Origin: Laccaria trichodermophora | Taxonomy: Eukaryota; Basidiomycota; Agaricomycetes; Agaricales; Hydnangiaceae | Assembly: GCA_018417955.1 (NCBI GenBank) | Contig: JACTVC010000033.1 | Coordinates: forward strand, 124,001-188,000 | Length of the DNA: 64,000 nt | Reading direction: 5' to 3' | Shown: positions 41,667-55,747 of the stretch, piece by piece | Layout: each line of letters starts with the position of its first letter | How positions within the stretch are numbered: the stretch's first letter is position 1 | Made by a program: the position numbers and the translations under genes | Notes under the pieces: model-generated | What the model saw: the letters and a program-made list of their open reading frames with translations, nothing else | The model's database searches: none | Told to the model about the DNA's origin: nothing

Positions 41667-43517
41667 ATGCAAAAACCGAGAATGTCGACTCCTCTGGGTC
41701 TAACGTCGCCCACTCCCTCCGACAGATATTTTGATTTCAGTCGACCCACGAATTCGGTCAGTATTAATAAGATACCCCCTCAAGGTATTTGAAGTCTTCG
41801 CATAAAGCTGGCGAGTCAAACAATCGACACGACCCCATCCATAGTTCATAATCGCGAAGTTGCAGCCCTCTTTAGCACGCTTGCTGGTAAGGGATTCTTC
41901 TTTCGGAGTCGACTGCTTCTCCAATTAATCTTAACCATAGGCGAAATTTGTAGTTATCACGATATTGGTGATTCTGGGACTCTGGAAATCACTTTCTGCA
42001 ATCGCGATGCAGCAACGTGTGTCCTCTTTGTTGTTGCCCTAGACTCTATAACTGACGAGTCTTTTTTTAGGAAGGCGTTGTGTATGAACGGGTACACCGT
42101 TGCTGGTGCCGCACTGTGAGCGTTTCTTCAATTGCGCATATATGCGCTTCACTTTTTCTTTGTCACTCGATCCATTCACTCTCATACATGTCACATTTTA
42201 TTTAGTTCTGTAACGCCGGTCAATGCAGCCTCTTTAGCCGATACAAAACAAAACTCAGACGACCGCAGAAACCTCTATGTGCTTGGTCTTCCGTTCGCCT
42301 TGACAAAGTAGGATCAAAAGTGTTCTCTGGTTGCTTTCCCTGACTATGCCATTTGAAAGGAACGAATTGGCCTCGCTCTTTTCTCGATTTGGCACCGTTT
42401 CACATTGCGTGATCCTAGCGACGGTCGATAACTCGTCGAGACGCCGGGGCTTCGTCGTGATGTCGACTCATGCTGAAGCAAAGCAAGCTTTAATTGCCCT
42501 GACCCGCACGCAGCTCAAGTAAGACCCAAATATTTCATCTGTTCGTTCAAGAGTGAAAGATTGAGTTACAGAGGTCACACTATTGACGTATCGTGGGCGG
42601 TTGTTCAGCGTTCTCAAGGTTATCTCTAACTGCATAAGTCCACTTTGAAACTAACTATCTACGGCACAGGCTTTCTCGACGGTGGAGATCGCGCGATGTT
42701 ACTAGATGCTCGGTCTCATGTCCATACTTCAGGTGCCAGTCATCATGACAGGCGAAGCTTTCCCTCGTCCGACTACTCTGACTCGTCAAGTGGCTCCAAC
42801 GAACCGGATCCTGCAATATTGAAGACTACTTCTATGCCGACGTCTTCTCTGCTGGTTATCAACCTGCCGACCTTGCTCTTCTCCCAAATTCAAGACCTTC
42901 ATCCGCTCTTTTACCCCTTCGGTCCTATTGAGAAGCTTGAAATCGTTCATATTCTACCCTCAGGAACGATGTCTGTGATTGTCCGATATACAACGTCTAC
43001 GATTGCCCAGGAAGCGAAAGAGGCCCTCCAAGGACAACGTTACGGTATCAATCAACTTGAAGTCCGTTTCGTTCAAACTTCCGCGACGGTCGTAAACTGC
43101 GATCCGTCTTGTGATTTCATTCCAAGTGCAAAGGATCCAGCTGCTTACTTGCATTCCAATCCCCGGACTCACGCTCATTTCTTGCTGGGACCCACTGCTT
43201 CTTCGTTTCAACATGACAATCAGAAAACCTGTGGCTTCTCACGCTTTGGGCTCATGCACGAATCTCTTTTCTCTTCACCCGCGTCACCCCCGTCCTTCTC
43301 TGTGCTTCGCGATCACAATAGCTCTCGGCCATGCTTGACTAACTCCAGGAAAGTCGCAATCTGTGGTTGTAAAGTGTGGTCAGGCTCACCTTGTTCGTTT
43401 CGCAGGTGGAGCGCAGATTCCCTTCAGCGAAACCAAGGTTTTGCGGTAGGTCGTTATCCGGCTTTTGCAGAGGAGGCGGGCTTTACAGGCTATAGCGATG
43501 AAAACTTTCCTGCTTGA
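41667..43517 (+). CDS. RNA-binding protein with three RRM-like domains
   Basis: The start MQKPRMSTPLGLTSPTPSDR could also be the second Met, five codons on. RRM1 spans several exons (VHNREVAALFSTLAGEICSY, ITFCNRDAATKALCMNGYTV). RRM2 has RNP2 LYVLGLPF and RNP1-like RRRGFVVM within FSRFGTVSHCVILATVDN. RRM3 has LLVINLPTLLFSQIQDLHPL and FGPIEKLEIVHILPSG. The C-terminal part is Ser-rich with scattered Cys and His. The order of RRMs resembles fungal regulators of mRNA stability or meiosis, but no single orthologue is clear. About six exons join in frame. Confidence 0.8.
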
Positions 43518-43693
43518 CTGATTATATTTATGCTGTGGCCTCTAGAAGATGATTCTTTGATACACCTTTCGTAGACATTTGTCACTCCCTGAGATACCCA
43601 ATTCATACCAGATACCCAGAAGTTCAGTTTACAATGTGAATTTCCGGTCAAGTGGCAGGTAGCAAACTCCGAACAAATTCTTCAACAACACTC

Positions 43694-44199
43694 ATGGACG
43701 AAAAGACATCTTCGCCGTCTGAACGCAGTCGCGCTTCAGAATTCTACGGCTTTGTCGCATGGACTTCTACTTACTTGCTTTTCGTCATTTACGTTTTGTG
43801 GGCTTTGTTGCCAGACGAGTATATTACATTCCTGGGTGTCTATTGGTACCCAAGTCGGTGAGTCGTATGCTGCGCTATCGACCCCGAAGTCTGACCAGAA
43901 TCATAGAGAATGGGCACTCCTAGTCCCTTCATGGTCAATAGTCGTTGTCGTTCTCACATATGTCATATATTCCTCGATGGCTATTGCTTCGCAACCATCT
44001 TTCGACGACATGAGCGCCATTGCAGGTGCGTCGTCGAGCTTTTTGTAGGGTGAAACTGAGTCGACTCGTTACAGACACACGCGCTAGCCTCCCGACGCGT
44101 CCCGGTCACAACCCGTACTTGGGTTCAGCGTCTGAGTTGTACGATATTCCAATTGCGATGGTGAATCGCGTTCTTTATAGCGAAAAGCGCAAGGGATAG
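43694..44199 (+). CDS. GPI-GlcNAc transferase subunit P (PIG-P)
   Basis: PIG-P is a small ER membrane subunit of the complex that transfers GlcNAc to phosphatidylinositol, the first step of GPI-anchor synthesis. The ATG at 43694 gives MDEKTSSPSERSRASEFYGF. Three exons join as TFLGVYWYPSR-EWALLVPSW and DDMSAIA-DTRASL. The two membrane segments (TYLLFVIYVLWALLP and WSIVVVVLTYVIYSSMAIAS) around the YWYPS.EWAL loop define the family. The C-terminus reads SASELYDIPIAMVNRVLYSE. The 130-odd residue length is normal. Confidence 0.93.
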
Positions 44200-44835
44200 A
44201 TAGGCTCCACTATGAACTCACGCCTTTCTCTCAGCGCCTCTCTGGTTCATCTTCTCTCAAAAGTCCCCTTTGCACTGTCCCTCAGAACCCCAATCATCCC
44301 CTCTCGCTGCTTCTGGAACCCAACATGTCCGACATACCTTCCCCGACAATTATCTTCCCACCACCAAAATTTGCATCAAAAAACAAAGTCTATTGCGTAC
44401 TTTGACACCCTCTTTCAGTGTTCACCGCCCATAGCCCACACCTATACAAACCAAGATATTGCTACAAGGCGGGCTTGAGCAAATGCGGCTTTCACGGCGC
44501 TTCTCGCTCACTTCCCATGGTAGATGCGTTTATCAGAAGATATCTCAACCACAAAACGGGAGAACATATTGAGATGGGTGGTTAGTGAACGGTTCGGGTG
44601 CTTACCCTATCCTGCTGTGGACGACATCAGGAATAATGAGCAAGACGATTTGGGATCGCGTATGATGATTTTTTCAAGTTGAGCTCATATGCCTTTTAAT
44701 CTCGATCCTGAGAGCAAGGCAGAGAAGTCTGTAGTAATTACGAGTCGGCTCGAGCGAGGCATGGTGTTATTGCCAATTAATAGCCTAGTGGGGGTGAAAC
44801 TTCGAGGCGACATGTTTTGTGAGTACTGCCTCTGT
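44200..44835. other. Convergent 3' flanks, 636 bp
   Basis: This lies between PIG-P and the 6-phosphofructo-2-kinase gene. A plus-strand frame at 44212-44478 (88 codons) has no recognisable features and was not called. Confidence 0.35.
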
Positions 44836-47207
<2,372 letters not shown>

Positions 47208-48770
47208 ATGGGTGTTCTCGATGTCGTTCCCGTGAGTTACTGTCCTCTAGACCTCCAAAATTCTAAAATCAATCCTCGACTCTAGGCTGGCGTTCTGACT
47301 GGCGACAATGTTCGTAAATTATTCGATTATGCTAAGGAACACCAGGTAAGGTCCTCCTGACTGCTCCCGAAGAAAGAAAATTTACTATCCGTACTCTAGT
47401 TCGCAATCCCTGTAAGTGCTGTATTGAAGGAAACTGCTCACTGTTCATTGAACAACCGTAACCAATGTTGGCCAGGCCATTGTGAGTGTGTAACCCTTCT
47501 CCTCATCGAGAGCATGCTAAATCGCATATAGAACGTAACTTCGTCTTCAGTAGCGAACGCTGTACTTGAGGCCGCAAGGTTCCGTCCTTCAACCTGAATC
47601 CGGTCTACCGTCTTGGTCTGATGTAGTCTTCAGAGACATCAAGTCCCCTATCATCATTCAAGTTTCCCAAGGCGGCGCAGCCTATTTTGCAGGCAAGGGA
47701 CTCCCGAACGATAAACAACAAGCATCCATTATTGGCGCCATCAGTGCTGCACACCATGTCAGGCTCATGTCCAAAATCTATGGCGTGTGCGCACCAGTTG
47801 TTGTTCCCAATTTGATAAAATTTCACGTTTTTCTAGGCCCGTCGTTATGCACAGCGACCACTGTGCCGAAAAACTTCTTCCTTGGTTTGATGGTATGCTC
47901 GAGGCGGACGAAGCCTACTTCAAGCAGCACAACGAGCCTCTTTTCTCTTCGCACATGCTTGACCTCTCCGAAGATCCCAAAGAAAAGAACATTGAGATCT
48001 GTGCGAAGTATTTCAAGCGCATGGCACCTATTGGTCTCTGGCTAGAGATGGAGATCGGAATTACGGGTGGGGAAGAGGACGGCGTCGACAACACTGGAGC
48101 GGACAACGCGAGCTTGTATACCCAGCCTGAAGACGTGTATGACGTATATACGACCTTGAGCAAGATTGGACCCAATTTCAGCATCGCAGCGGCGTTTGGG
48201 AATGTACACGGCGTCTACAAGCCCGGGAACGTCAAACTCCTGCCAGATCTCCTGGGCAAACATCAGGAGTATGTGGAGGGGAAGGTTCCGGGATCCAAGA
48301 AACCTCTGTTTGTTTTTTTGGATTTGTTTTGGTAATGGCGAGGCTGATTTTTTGTGCTCCAGCTACCTTGTGTTCCACGGTGGATCTGGATCTTCGAAAG
48401 AAGAAATCGCGACCGCCGTATCCAATGGTGTCGTGAAAATGAATGTCGATACAGACACTCAGTTCGCGTACCTCGTCGGCATCCGGGTTCGTTTCGTTTT
48501 CCTTGTCACTCGAGGTTTCCCTAAGGTGTTCGGTTTCCTAGGACTTCGTGCTCAAGAAGCAGGCCTATCTCCAGACTCAGGTTGGTAATCCCGAAGGGGA
48601 AGATAAACCTAACAAAAAGGTATTTCCAGTTTTGTTTACCGTCGAATCACCGAGAATGATTCATGTCACAGTTCTATGACCCTCGAGTCTGGGTTCGTGA
48701 GGGCGAGAAGACCCTCGCGGAACGGGTCAAGGTGGCATGCCAGGACCTTGGGAACGTTGGTCGTCTGTAG
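47208..48770 (+). CDS. FBA1: Fructose-bisphosphate aldolase, class II
   Basis: This zinc enzyme splits fructose-1,6-bisphosphate in glycolysis and reverses the step in gluconeogenesis. The start MGVLDVVP is a 24-nt exon. It is followed by exons of 60 nt (AGVLTGDNVRKLFDYAKEHQ), 12 nt (FAIP) and 6 nt (AI), then NVTSSSVANAVLEAARD. Zinc and substrate residues are visible in VVMHSDHCAEKLLPWFDGM, AAFGNVHGVYKPGNVKLLP, LVFHGGSGSSKEEIATAVSN and GVVKMNVDTDTQFAYLVGIR. The C-terminus is FYDPRVWVREGEKTLAERVK, then VACQDLGNVGRL. Complete at about 355-360 residues. It is head-to-head with the 6-phosphofructo-2-kinase gene. Confidence 0.97.
47400..47411 (+). other. FBA1: 12-nt exon in FBA1 (FAIP)
   Basis: TTCGCAATCCCT lies between a CTCTAG acceptor and a GTAAGT donor. 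It encodes Phe-Ala-Ile-Pro of the conserved FAIPAINVTSS stretch. Confidence 0.92.
47476..47481 (+). other. FBA1: 6-nt microexon in FBA1 (AI)
   Basis: GCCATT is flanked by a TTGGCCAG acceptor and a GTGAGT donor. It supplies the Ala-Ile between FAIP and NVTSSS, both invariant in class II aldolases. Skipping it would delete exactly two residues without a frameshift. Confidence 0.9.
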
Positions 48771-48977
48771 GGAAAGCAAAGGAGTTCAGAAAAGAAAATG
48801 AAGTTCGATAATTAGATTTTGTGATTTGTGGATTGCCAGTGAAACCAGATTTGAAGCTAATGATAAAATTGAGAAGCAAGACGAGATACATGGCTTCACC
48901 TTCAACCGAGACGCGTAAGTAACGAAAGTTGAAACGAAAGGTGATGTAGAATGAGGTGGCGGGCAAGAAAATTACAG

Positions 48978-49967
48978 TCAAGCGATACCCATACCAACAT
49001 CCGGCGCAGAAGCACGGTAGTCTTCCATATCTTTATCGAGGTCATCGACCGTCATTGGGGCCCTCTTCTTCAATCGCTTGGGGCCCTTCTTCTGTCGGAT
49101 TCGACGTGGAGGAACGGCGGCGGCTACGACGGGGGCTATGCGTGCTTTCATAGAGTGTTGGGGTAACCTGGAAGCTGGTCCGCTGTTGTCGAGTAAATCA
49201 TGAGCTAGGGTACAAGTAAGCCTAGACGGGAGACATACACTCGAGGTGTGACTGTGCTTGGACCAGCCATGGGAGTGGCTTGCAATAATGTTGACGCCAC
49301 TGCTGGCGCCCCACCCAGTCTAGTCAGTAGAGTCGGTGGGGGCGGGGGACCTTGCGGAGCGCCCATATTATGTGGCACCCCGTCGACGATGACTTCAATC
49401 TTGATGGGCCGTCCTAATTATGCAAAAGTCAGAAAACGTGAGACCAATGCCCCCAATAAATCACAATGAAGAACCCAGAACCTGATGAGATTCGGAACTC
49501 AAAGAACGAAACTTACGTCCATCGACAATCTTCCCGTCATACTTTTCCCTAGCAAGAGCTGCATCGCCAGGGCGCTGAAACGTAACTACTGCCATGCCCT
49601 TTGATCGCCCCTGCGAGTTGTAGATCAGGAACGACTCTTTCAATGGCCCAACTGTCTTCCTGAACAGTTCCTACATCATAAAAAAGTCGGTACGTTTCAG
49701 AGAGAGTCGTCTGAACACAATTGTCGTGCTTACTTCCACATCTTTCTCAGCGACGTCAACGGGCAGCCTGCTCAAAAATATCTTGCTCCCACTATCTGCT
49801 GGGGCCCCTCTGCCCTTTCCACCCTGTGGCACGGGCACGGGCCCGTTCGTTCGCCATGAGGGAGGCGCGTGGCCTGCTTGGTTTCCTAAGAGTTGTCGCT
49901 TGGGTCCGTGGAAGTTGTTGGAACGCGCGTATGGCTGAGAGAGTCTATTCTGTGGTATTGTTTGCAT
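48978..49967 (-). CDS. YRA1: mRNA export adaptor YRA1/ALYREF (REF family)
   Basis: YRA1 couples transcription and splicing to nuclear mRNA export through the TREX complex and the Mex67 receptor. The ATG at 49967 starts MQTIPQNRLSQPYARSNNFH. A Gly/Arg/Pro-rich N-terminus leads to one RRM: GSKIFLSRLPVDVAEKDVE, FRKTVGPLKESFLIYNSQGR and SKGMAVVTFQRPGDAALARE. A Gly/Pro linker follows. The conserved C-terminus reads VVAAAVPPRRIRQKKGPKRL, then KKRAPMTVDDLDKDMEDYRA, the helix that binds the DEAD-box helicase Sub2/UAP56. Four exons join in frame, the last through a GT|GTATGT donor. It is convergent with FBA1 (208 bp between stops). Confidence 0.9.
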
Positions 49968-50997
49968 TGAGAGAAGGGAGCTAGAGGGCGTTTGAGTTGG
50001 AAACTAAGAAAGAGAGACAAGGGAGAAGTATCAGTGCTGTAGAAGGCTGTTGGTAAACAGACATCAACAACTCGAAAATAAGCTGGGCTGTTCAACAACA
50101 TTTTTGAATCCAATTGAATACAAAAATATCACTACCCATGAGGGTAGATAAAACAACTTGACGGCGTCTACTACTACTGGGCCGTCAAGGTTGAGTATGT
50201 GCCGATTGAGTGGACTAGTAGTCATCAAATTCAGAATTCGAAGAGCACTTGAAGAGCACCCAATTCAATGAGCTAGCGCTCGCAGTGTTGTAATGAAATC
50301 TACATGCGTTTAGTCACGAATCAAGTGAGCGTCTAGTGCCTAATTAACGCGCGTTCAATGGTGTGGGCGCGTCGAGTGAACTTAAATTACAGCTTGATTC
50401 ACGGTCACGGGTTCTAGGCGTCAAGATAATCTATTTTTAGATTTGCATTCGACTTCGCCTCAAACATACCTTGCCAGCCTCAGCTGCCATAGGCACATAT
50501 TCAACGTAACGCTTGGCCGTTGGCACTAGTATGTCTCCTGTACGTAAGGACGGGAGTTATATAAAGCAATGTAGATATCGATTTATACTTATGTGCGTGT
50601 AGATATATGGATTCCACAACCTCCAAATAACAGGTAGACAGGAAACCGTAAGGGTAATACACACGATCCACACCAAGTTTAAAGAGTGACTGCAAACGAG
50701 TGAAATTTGATGATGCGAGGGTTGATTGTATGGTATGTGTGCGTGCAGCGTGGACACAGGACTGAGTGAGTGTTGATCAGTATACGTAAATAATGCAAGT
50801 GAGTAAGGTCAATATCGACCAATGAAGTAGATGACTATAGAAAAATGATCCAAATCCACAATGGAGGGGTGGCCAGATTGAGCACGATGGGGAAGAAGTG
50901 CTATCGACTGACGAATTATCCGTCGTCTAGCGGAGGAGGGCTTGAGGTTATCCGGGAAGGGCATTCAGATTGTACATTGTCTTTTGGGTATCTTCAT
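49968..50997. other. Intergenic, 1,030 bp, no gene seen
   Basis: It lies between the YRA1 start and the tetraspanin stop, both minus strand. Only short overlapping frames are present. A weak tRNA B-box-like string at about 50408 has no matching A box or acceptor stem. Confidence 0.4.
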
Positions 50998-52343
50998 TTA
51001 ATGGCCACCTCCTAAAGACTCGTACTTAGCATGGTACGGGGCTTGGGCGGGCCTTCGCGCGGTATTGATTGGAGTCGAGGGCATGTCCCCGACAAGACTG
51101 AGGTTCGATCGTGATAGTTTGTAAACTTCGTCTGCGACCTCAGACCCGTACTGTTCTGCCAATTGGCTGAGCCGCATGTCAGTATACTGCTCAAAGAGGA
51201 CTAGCGTGAAAAATGATACGTACCTTGCATAGTTTTCCATTATCACTGCCATGCTGTTCGCATTGAGACGATACGCCTCTGGCATCATGCCCTTTCCAAA
51301 GCGATACGTGACATGGTTGGAACACAGCAAGCCTGCAATCATCACTACGATGTGCAGCGGGACCAAGGAGAACGCAGCCTTATACCACCGGCCAAGCACG
51401 AGCCTTTGGAACGTCAAGTAAGGAAGCTTGCATCCAGGCAGGAGAGCCCGGGCGTAACATGTCGAGCTAACAGTAGCTTCAATAAATGGGCTAAAATATC
51501 CACAGCACTCCAACTGGTCCTGTATCCTCAGTCTGCCAGATGCTCCAAGTTTACGGGACCATTCTGCATTAATCTTGCCCTCAAGATTGAATGTGCGGTG
51601 GCGGTAGGTCATATAACCGGGAGTGACAAGGAAGGCAAAGGTAATCCAGGTAAGGAAGGTGTACATAGCGAGGAAGCCGCGGTTGTTCATGAGGATGCCA
51701 GCCCAGCCCATGAGGGAAGTGAAGATGCCGATGGAAGCCGCAATGGTGGATATAATGAGCTCAGGGCGATTGCCAACACGGACAACATCCGCGTGGGACC
51801 AGACATCGAACCATGTTAAGGCAGATGACGAGAGAGACAAGGGAGTATAATGACAGCTTTATTAAATTATCATTAATGTCGGGATATGGCTAGGGATGAG
51901 AGACGTACACAAAAATTCGTGCAAAAAAGAATCCATTTGAATTTGGTCCAGCGGAGACGCCTGTCACTCATACGCGACTCTCCGCTGCGGAAAGCCTCCA
52001 CACCACCCCCATTCTTGGGCAGATGGAGTTCTATGCCCCTGTCACCTTTACGAGAGACAAGGGACGCGGAGAACTTGGAAGGGAGGTAATTCACCATCAG
52101 CGAGACACCGGTAGCGGTGGTGCCCGTAGGCCCACGGTAATGACTCAAAGTGTCACGAGAGTCATTAATGCCAGGAGGGGAACTTGGAGGATCGTAGTCG
52201 CCAGAGCTGACATTGTTATGGCCACCGAGTATATGACGGGTAGAGCCAGCTGCGGAGTATGCTGAGGCGGCAATAGATAGACGGCTTGAGGAACGACTGC
52301 TAAGGGGGTGAGTAGAAGCTGGGATGACGGTTAGAAGAGACAT
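50998..52343 (-). CDS. Tetraspanin (fungal Tsp2 type), with an apparent frameshift in TM1
   Basis: Fungal Tsp2 tetraspanins are four-pass plasma-membrane proteins. The N-terminal exon starts MSLLTVIPASTHPLSSRSSS and contains MVNYLPSKFSASLVSRK, the usual start of the conserved part, then LRWTKFKWILFCTNFC. The next exon has TM1 as LSLYSLVSLVICL in one frame. The remaining protein (TWFDVWSHADVVRVGNRPEL, IAASIGIFTSLMGWAGILMN, FLTWITFAFLVTPGYMTYRH, LECCGYFSPFIEATVSSTC, KLPYLTFQRLVLGRWYKAAF and SNHVTYRFGKGMMPEAYRLN) lies in the next frame. The CCG motif of the large loop is present. The shift falls near 51818-51822. It would need one base removed or two added. It could be a real mutation or a sequence error. 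The 5' start is uncertain and there may be an upstream exon. Confidence 0.8.
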
Positions 52344-52865
52344 ACGGAGAATTGATCTCCATTTAGGAAAGCGAATAATGAGTGTGGTGGAGGATGGGTG
52401 AAAAGAGAATTGTCGTGATGGGTGTTTGGCCTCACCAAATTGGGGTCACTGGAACGCTCTCGCCTGTGGCCTGACGAGTCAAGATAAGTTGACCAGACCC
52501 GCTGCATGGGTATACTGAAAGGACAGTGGGGAATAAAATACAAGAGAAGATACAATAATGATTGCAGTTGAATTGGAGAACAACCTGGGGTGCGGCGCCA
52601 AACATTGATATTTCTTCCTTGGCATGGAGCACATGGAACTTGAACAACTCTTGAGGAATATCAAACCAATGAATAGGCAAGTATTCAGTCTGATTATCTG
52701 TGATTATTTACAGCTACCAACGCGACGCCGAGCGCTTCAAGACCATTCGATCGTCCAATAATCATCCACTGATTACATCGGACCGATGTGACTTTTGCGT
52801 GACTTACCGCCAGTTACCGCCCTCTTTTGCTTCCCACCAACGTCCATCACCTCTTGCTCGCTGCT
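52344..52865. promoter_or_regulatory. Divergent promoter, tetraspanin / bHLH gene
   Basis: This 522-bp stretch lies between divergent starts and includes a CCAAT-like box near 52755. A minus-strand frame at 52331-52680 might hold a further 5' exon of the tetraspanin, but I cannot place a start. Confidence 0.4.
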
Positions 52866-55346
52866 ATGGATCCCGACCAGCAGCAAAAGGATATCTTTTC
52901 CTCCTTCTTTCCTGAACAGCAGCAGCAGCAATACTCTGGAACCATTCCCATCCCGGCTTCCCCCGTCTACAATAGTTTCGCCCCAAGCTCACCTCAGAGT
53001 GCCAATAGTCAACTCGCGATGAGCATGCTCTTGATGCAGATGCAAGGTCTGGGGGATGTAAATAACTCTACCCTTCCACCGCATCAGCAGCAGCAGCAAC
53101 AGCAGCAAGGAGTTTATCAACCTCCCAACCAACAAAATGCTCAACAACTTGTTCTTGAGCATCAATTCAAACTTACCCAGCTTCAGCAGCTTCAACAGCT
53201 CCAGAATACAATCCTGCAGCACCAGGTGAGACCCCCACCTTTTATTTTATCTGCTAACGAAAGTCGTTACGTCTTTTCCATCTCGCATTATGGATTACCC
53301 GTCTCGGACATCATTTGCGAAATGAGAATTAATTTCCTTGACAACATGGACTAACCATTCTTTCGTAGTTTGCGTTAATCAGTGGTCAATCCCCACCTTC
53401 ATTACCCATGTCACCGTTGGCCGTAGGTGCAGGGGATCAGCAGCAGCAACAACAACAACAACCATCCTCCTTTGGATTACCCACACCTGGTACCTTCCTC
53501 TGCCTTTCTTATCTCGAATAGGACTCCAATTCTTTTCTTAGGACCCTCGACTGAATTGCGCCCCCTTCAGACCTCCATGGATTTTTCTCCCATCAACATT
53601 GGTTATTCGATGACAGAACCTCAATCTGCGTCTTCTTCCCATCACCCTTCTCCATCTCCCCAGTTTCCTCCACAAAATTCAAATAACAACAACTATGGGC
53701 ACCATACCCCCTCTGATGGATCGTATTCTCCCATGCCAAGCGGACTGAGCGGACAATATGACATGCACGCCCACAACCAACACCAGGTACAACATCACCA
53801 ACATCAACCCCAATTCTACCATCAGCCCGGCACTAACTCTGCTCCCGAACATATTGCGTTCAGACGCCGGAGTCCCAAGGATGTTGATTTAGATATATCG
53901 CCGCTTACTAGTCCATGGCTTGGTGCGCATCAACACCATTCTCAACAATCGCATCAGCAACAGCAGCAACTTCAAGGCTTTGCAACGGCAAACTCAAATA
54001 AACGTACCGCTTCTTCAAGTGGTGATGAATCGTCCTCCCGACCCTCGCGCAAAAAGCAATCACCTGCGATAAGGCCGACGTTAGCTGGCACAGTACCTCT
54101 CTCTGCTGGTTCCAACTCGGGTGCTTCGGTTTCACCCACCAATAAGAGGTCTTCTTATCGAACCTCGAAATCCACAACTTCTACACCTTTGCTAAGGGGT
54201 TCGCGCTCGAGGCGTGGAAGCACAATTGGGACGGGCATGACTGGCGGGGAGGTGGTAGGTGATACGCCATCACCTGTGGATCTATCAATGCCACCTCCCG
54301 CTCCGCCTCCTGGTTCAGATCACCCTGAAGGCGGAAATAACAGCAACATGGACATGATGGAGGTGGGTGGGATGATGATGATGGAGATGGGCGGTGGAGG
54401 AGGGGGTGGAGGGGAAATGATGGGCTTTGAAGGAATGGGGGTGGAAGCAAGGCTAATGCCTGTGACGCCAGCCAGTATAATGAACCTGGGAAGGTTGGGG
54501 CTCAATACCAATGCCAACACGGGAAACGGCAACAATAATGAAACCTCTCAAGTTTCGACTATTTCTGGTAACAGCGTGCAGCCCACCCGGCAGAGTAGAT
54601 CGGCCGTAGCCGGTATGGGGAAGTTGAAGTTGGCCACTAGTGAACGTGGTGGGAAAGGATCAAGGGGAGGTGGACGAGGTCCTGCTTCCGCACTGATAAG
54701 CCCAAGCTTAAAACCAATATTACCCGGTACGTCTTATCCTTCTCTCTCCCCTTTCTATCTCTTATCTTTAATGATAGCAGGGTCTACAGATACTCCAATG
54801 TCACCCACCACACCTGCCACAGCAGGAGGGACACCACCGCTTCACGTCCGCAAAACTTCGCACAAAGCTGCCGAACAAAAACGCCGGGACTCACTGAAAA
54901 CCACGTTTGATGACTTACGTGGGCTTCTCCCGCCTATATCACTCCCGGAGCTCCCCTCACCCACAGACGACCCGAATAACCCCGTGCCCGCACGCCCACT
55001 TCTGCCTGGAGCCCTGCCTCCCAGAGGACCACCCAAAGCTGGCGGGGAGGGCCCGAACAAGGGTGTTAGCAAGCTCCAGCTCCTCATCTGCGGGAATGAT
55101 TACATTCGGGCGTTGAAAGGGCGCGTCGAGCGGAGGGATGTAGAGATTGTGAAGCTGAGGAAGGAGGTAAGGATGTTGAGAGAACGCCTTGGTGTCGGGA
55201 CGGATGGACAATTGGAACAGGATATGTGCGATTTGGAGAAGGATCTGGATGCTTGCGAAATTGGGAAAAGTGGCCAAGCACAAATGAGAGTGGGTGGTTC
55301 TGGTTCGGTTGCAGGGGATGATGAAGACGACGATGGGGATGATTAG
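52866..55346 (+). CDS. bHLH transcription factor with polyglutamine and long HLH loop
   Basis: The ATG at 52866 gives MDPDQQQKDIFSSFFPE followed by CAG/CAA-coded Gln runs. Later regions are Gln-, Asn-, His- and Ser-rich. The C-terminal bHLH reads VRKTSHKAAEQKRRDSLKTT with the E-box-contacting His-Glu-Arg pattern, helix 1 FDDLRGLLPP, an unusually long Pro-rich loop of roughly 45 residues, then KGVSKLQLLICGNDYIRALK and RKEVRMLRERLG, an extended helix 2 or leucine-zipper-like segment. The end is acidic (DDEDDDGDD). Three to four introns join the exons in frame. Size is about 730 residues. Basic-region identity suggests E-box binding (Pho4/SREBP-like), but the target is unknown. Confidence 0.88.
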
Positions 55347-55747
55347 TGTTTTTCTTCCTCAGGCGCCTCTTCTCCGATGCCTTTGGGCTTTGATGGCACA
55401 CGACCACATTAAGTTGGGCACATCGCCTCGATCCTTCCACATGTATCACTTACCAGAGTCTGCCCCCTTCTTTTATGGTGTATAACTATCTTTTTACCTG
55501 CAAACATGGTAAAGACTACAATGTAATAAATAATTTGCACGCCTTCGTTGTGCCTTCGAAGTTCGGTTGGCCCATTCAACGCCCAGCGTATTGCAGCAGC
55601 TGCCTTGCGATTGCGTGGAGCCTTGGTGCCTCGCAGCGCGGCAGGTTGGCGAAGCTTCGTGACTGTGATGATCGCACACAGTTAGGTACGACTTCGTAGG
55701 CATGTGAGAAAGGCAGCGTTCCCTGGTCTTCCCTTCAGCACCCCACC
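55347..55747. other. Intergenic, 401 bp
   Basis: It holds the bHLH 3' end and the promoter of the small membrane-protein gene. No gene is seen. Confidence 0.4.

Noticed and set aside
44212..44478. Plus-strand 88-codon frame
   Set aside because: Composition looks like non-coding 3' flank and no domain or signal is seen.
50380..50430. tRNA-like B-box string
   Set aside because: No A box at the right distance and no acceptor stem pairing.
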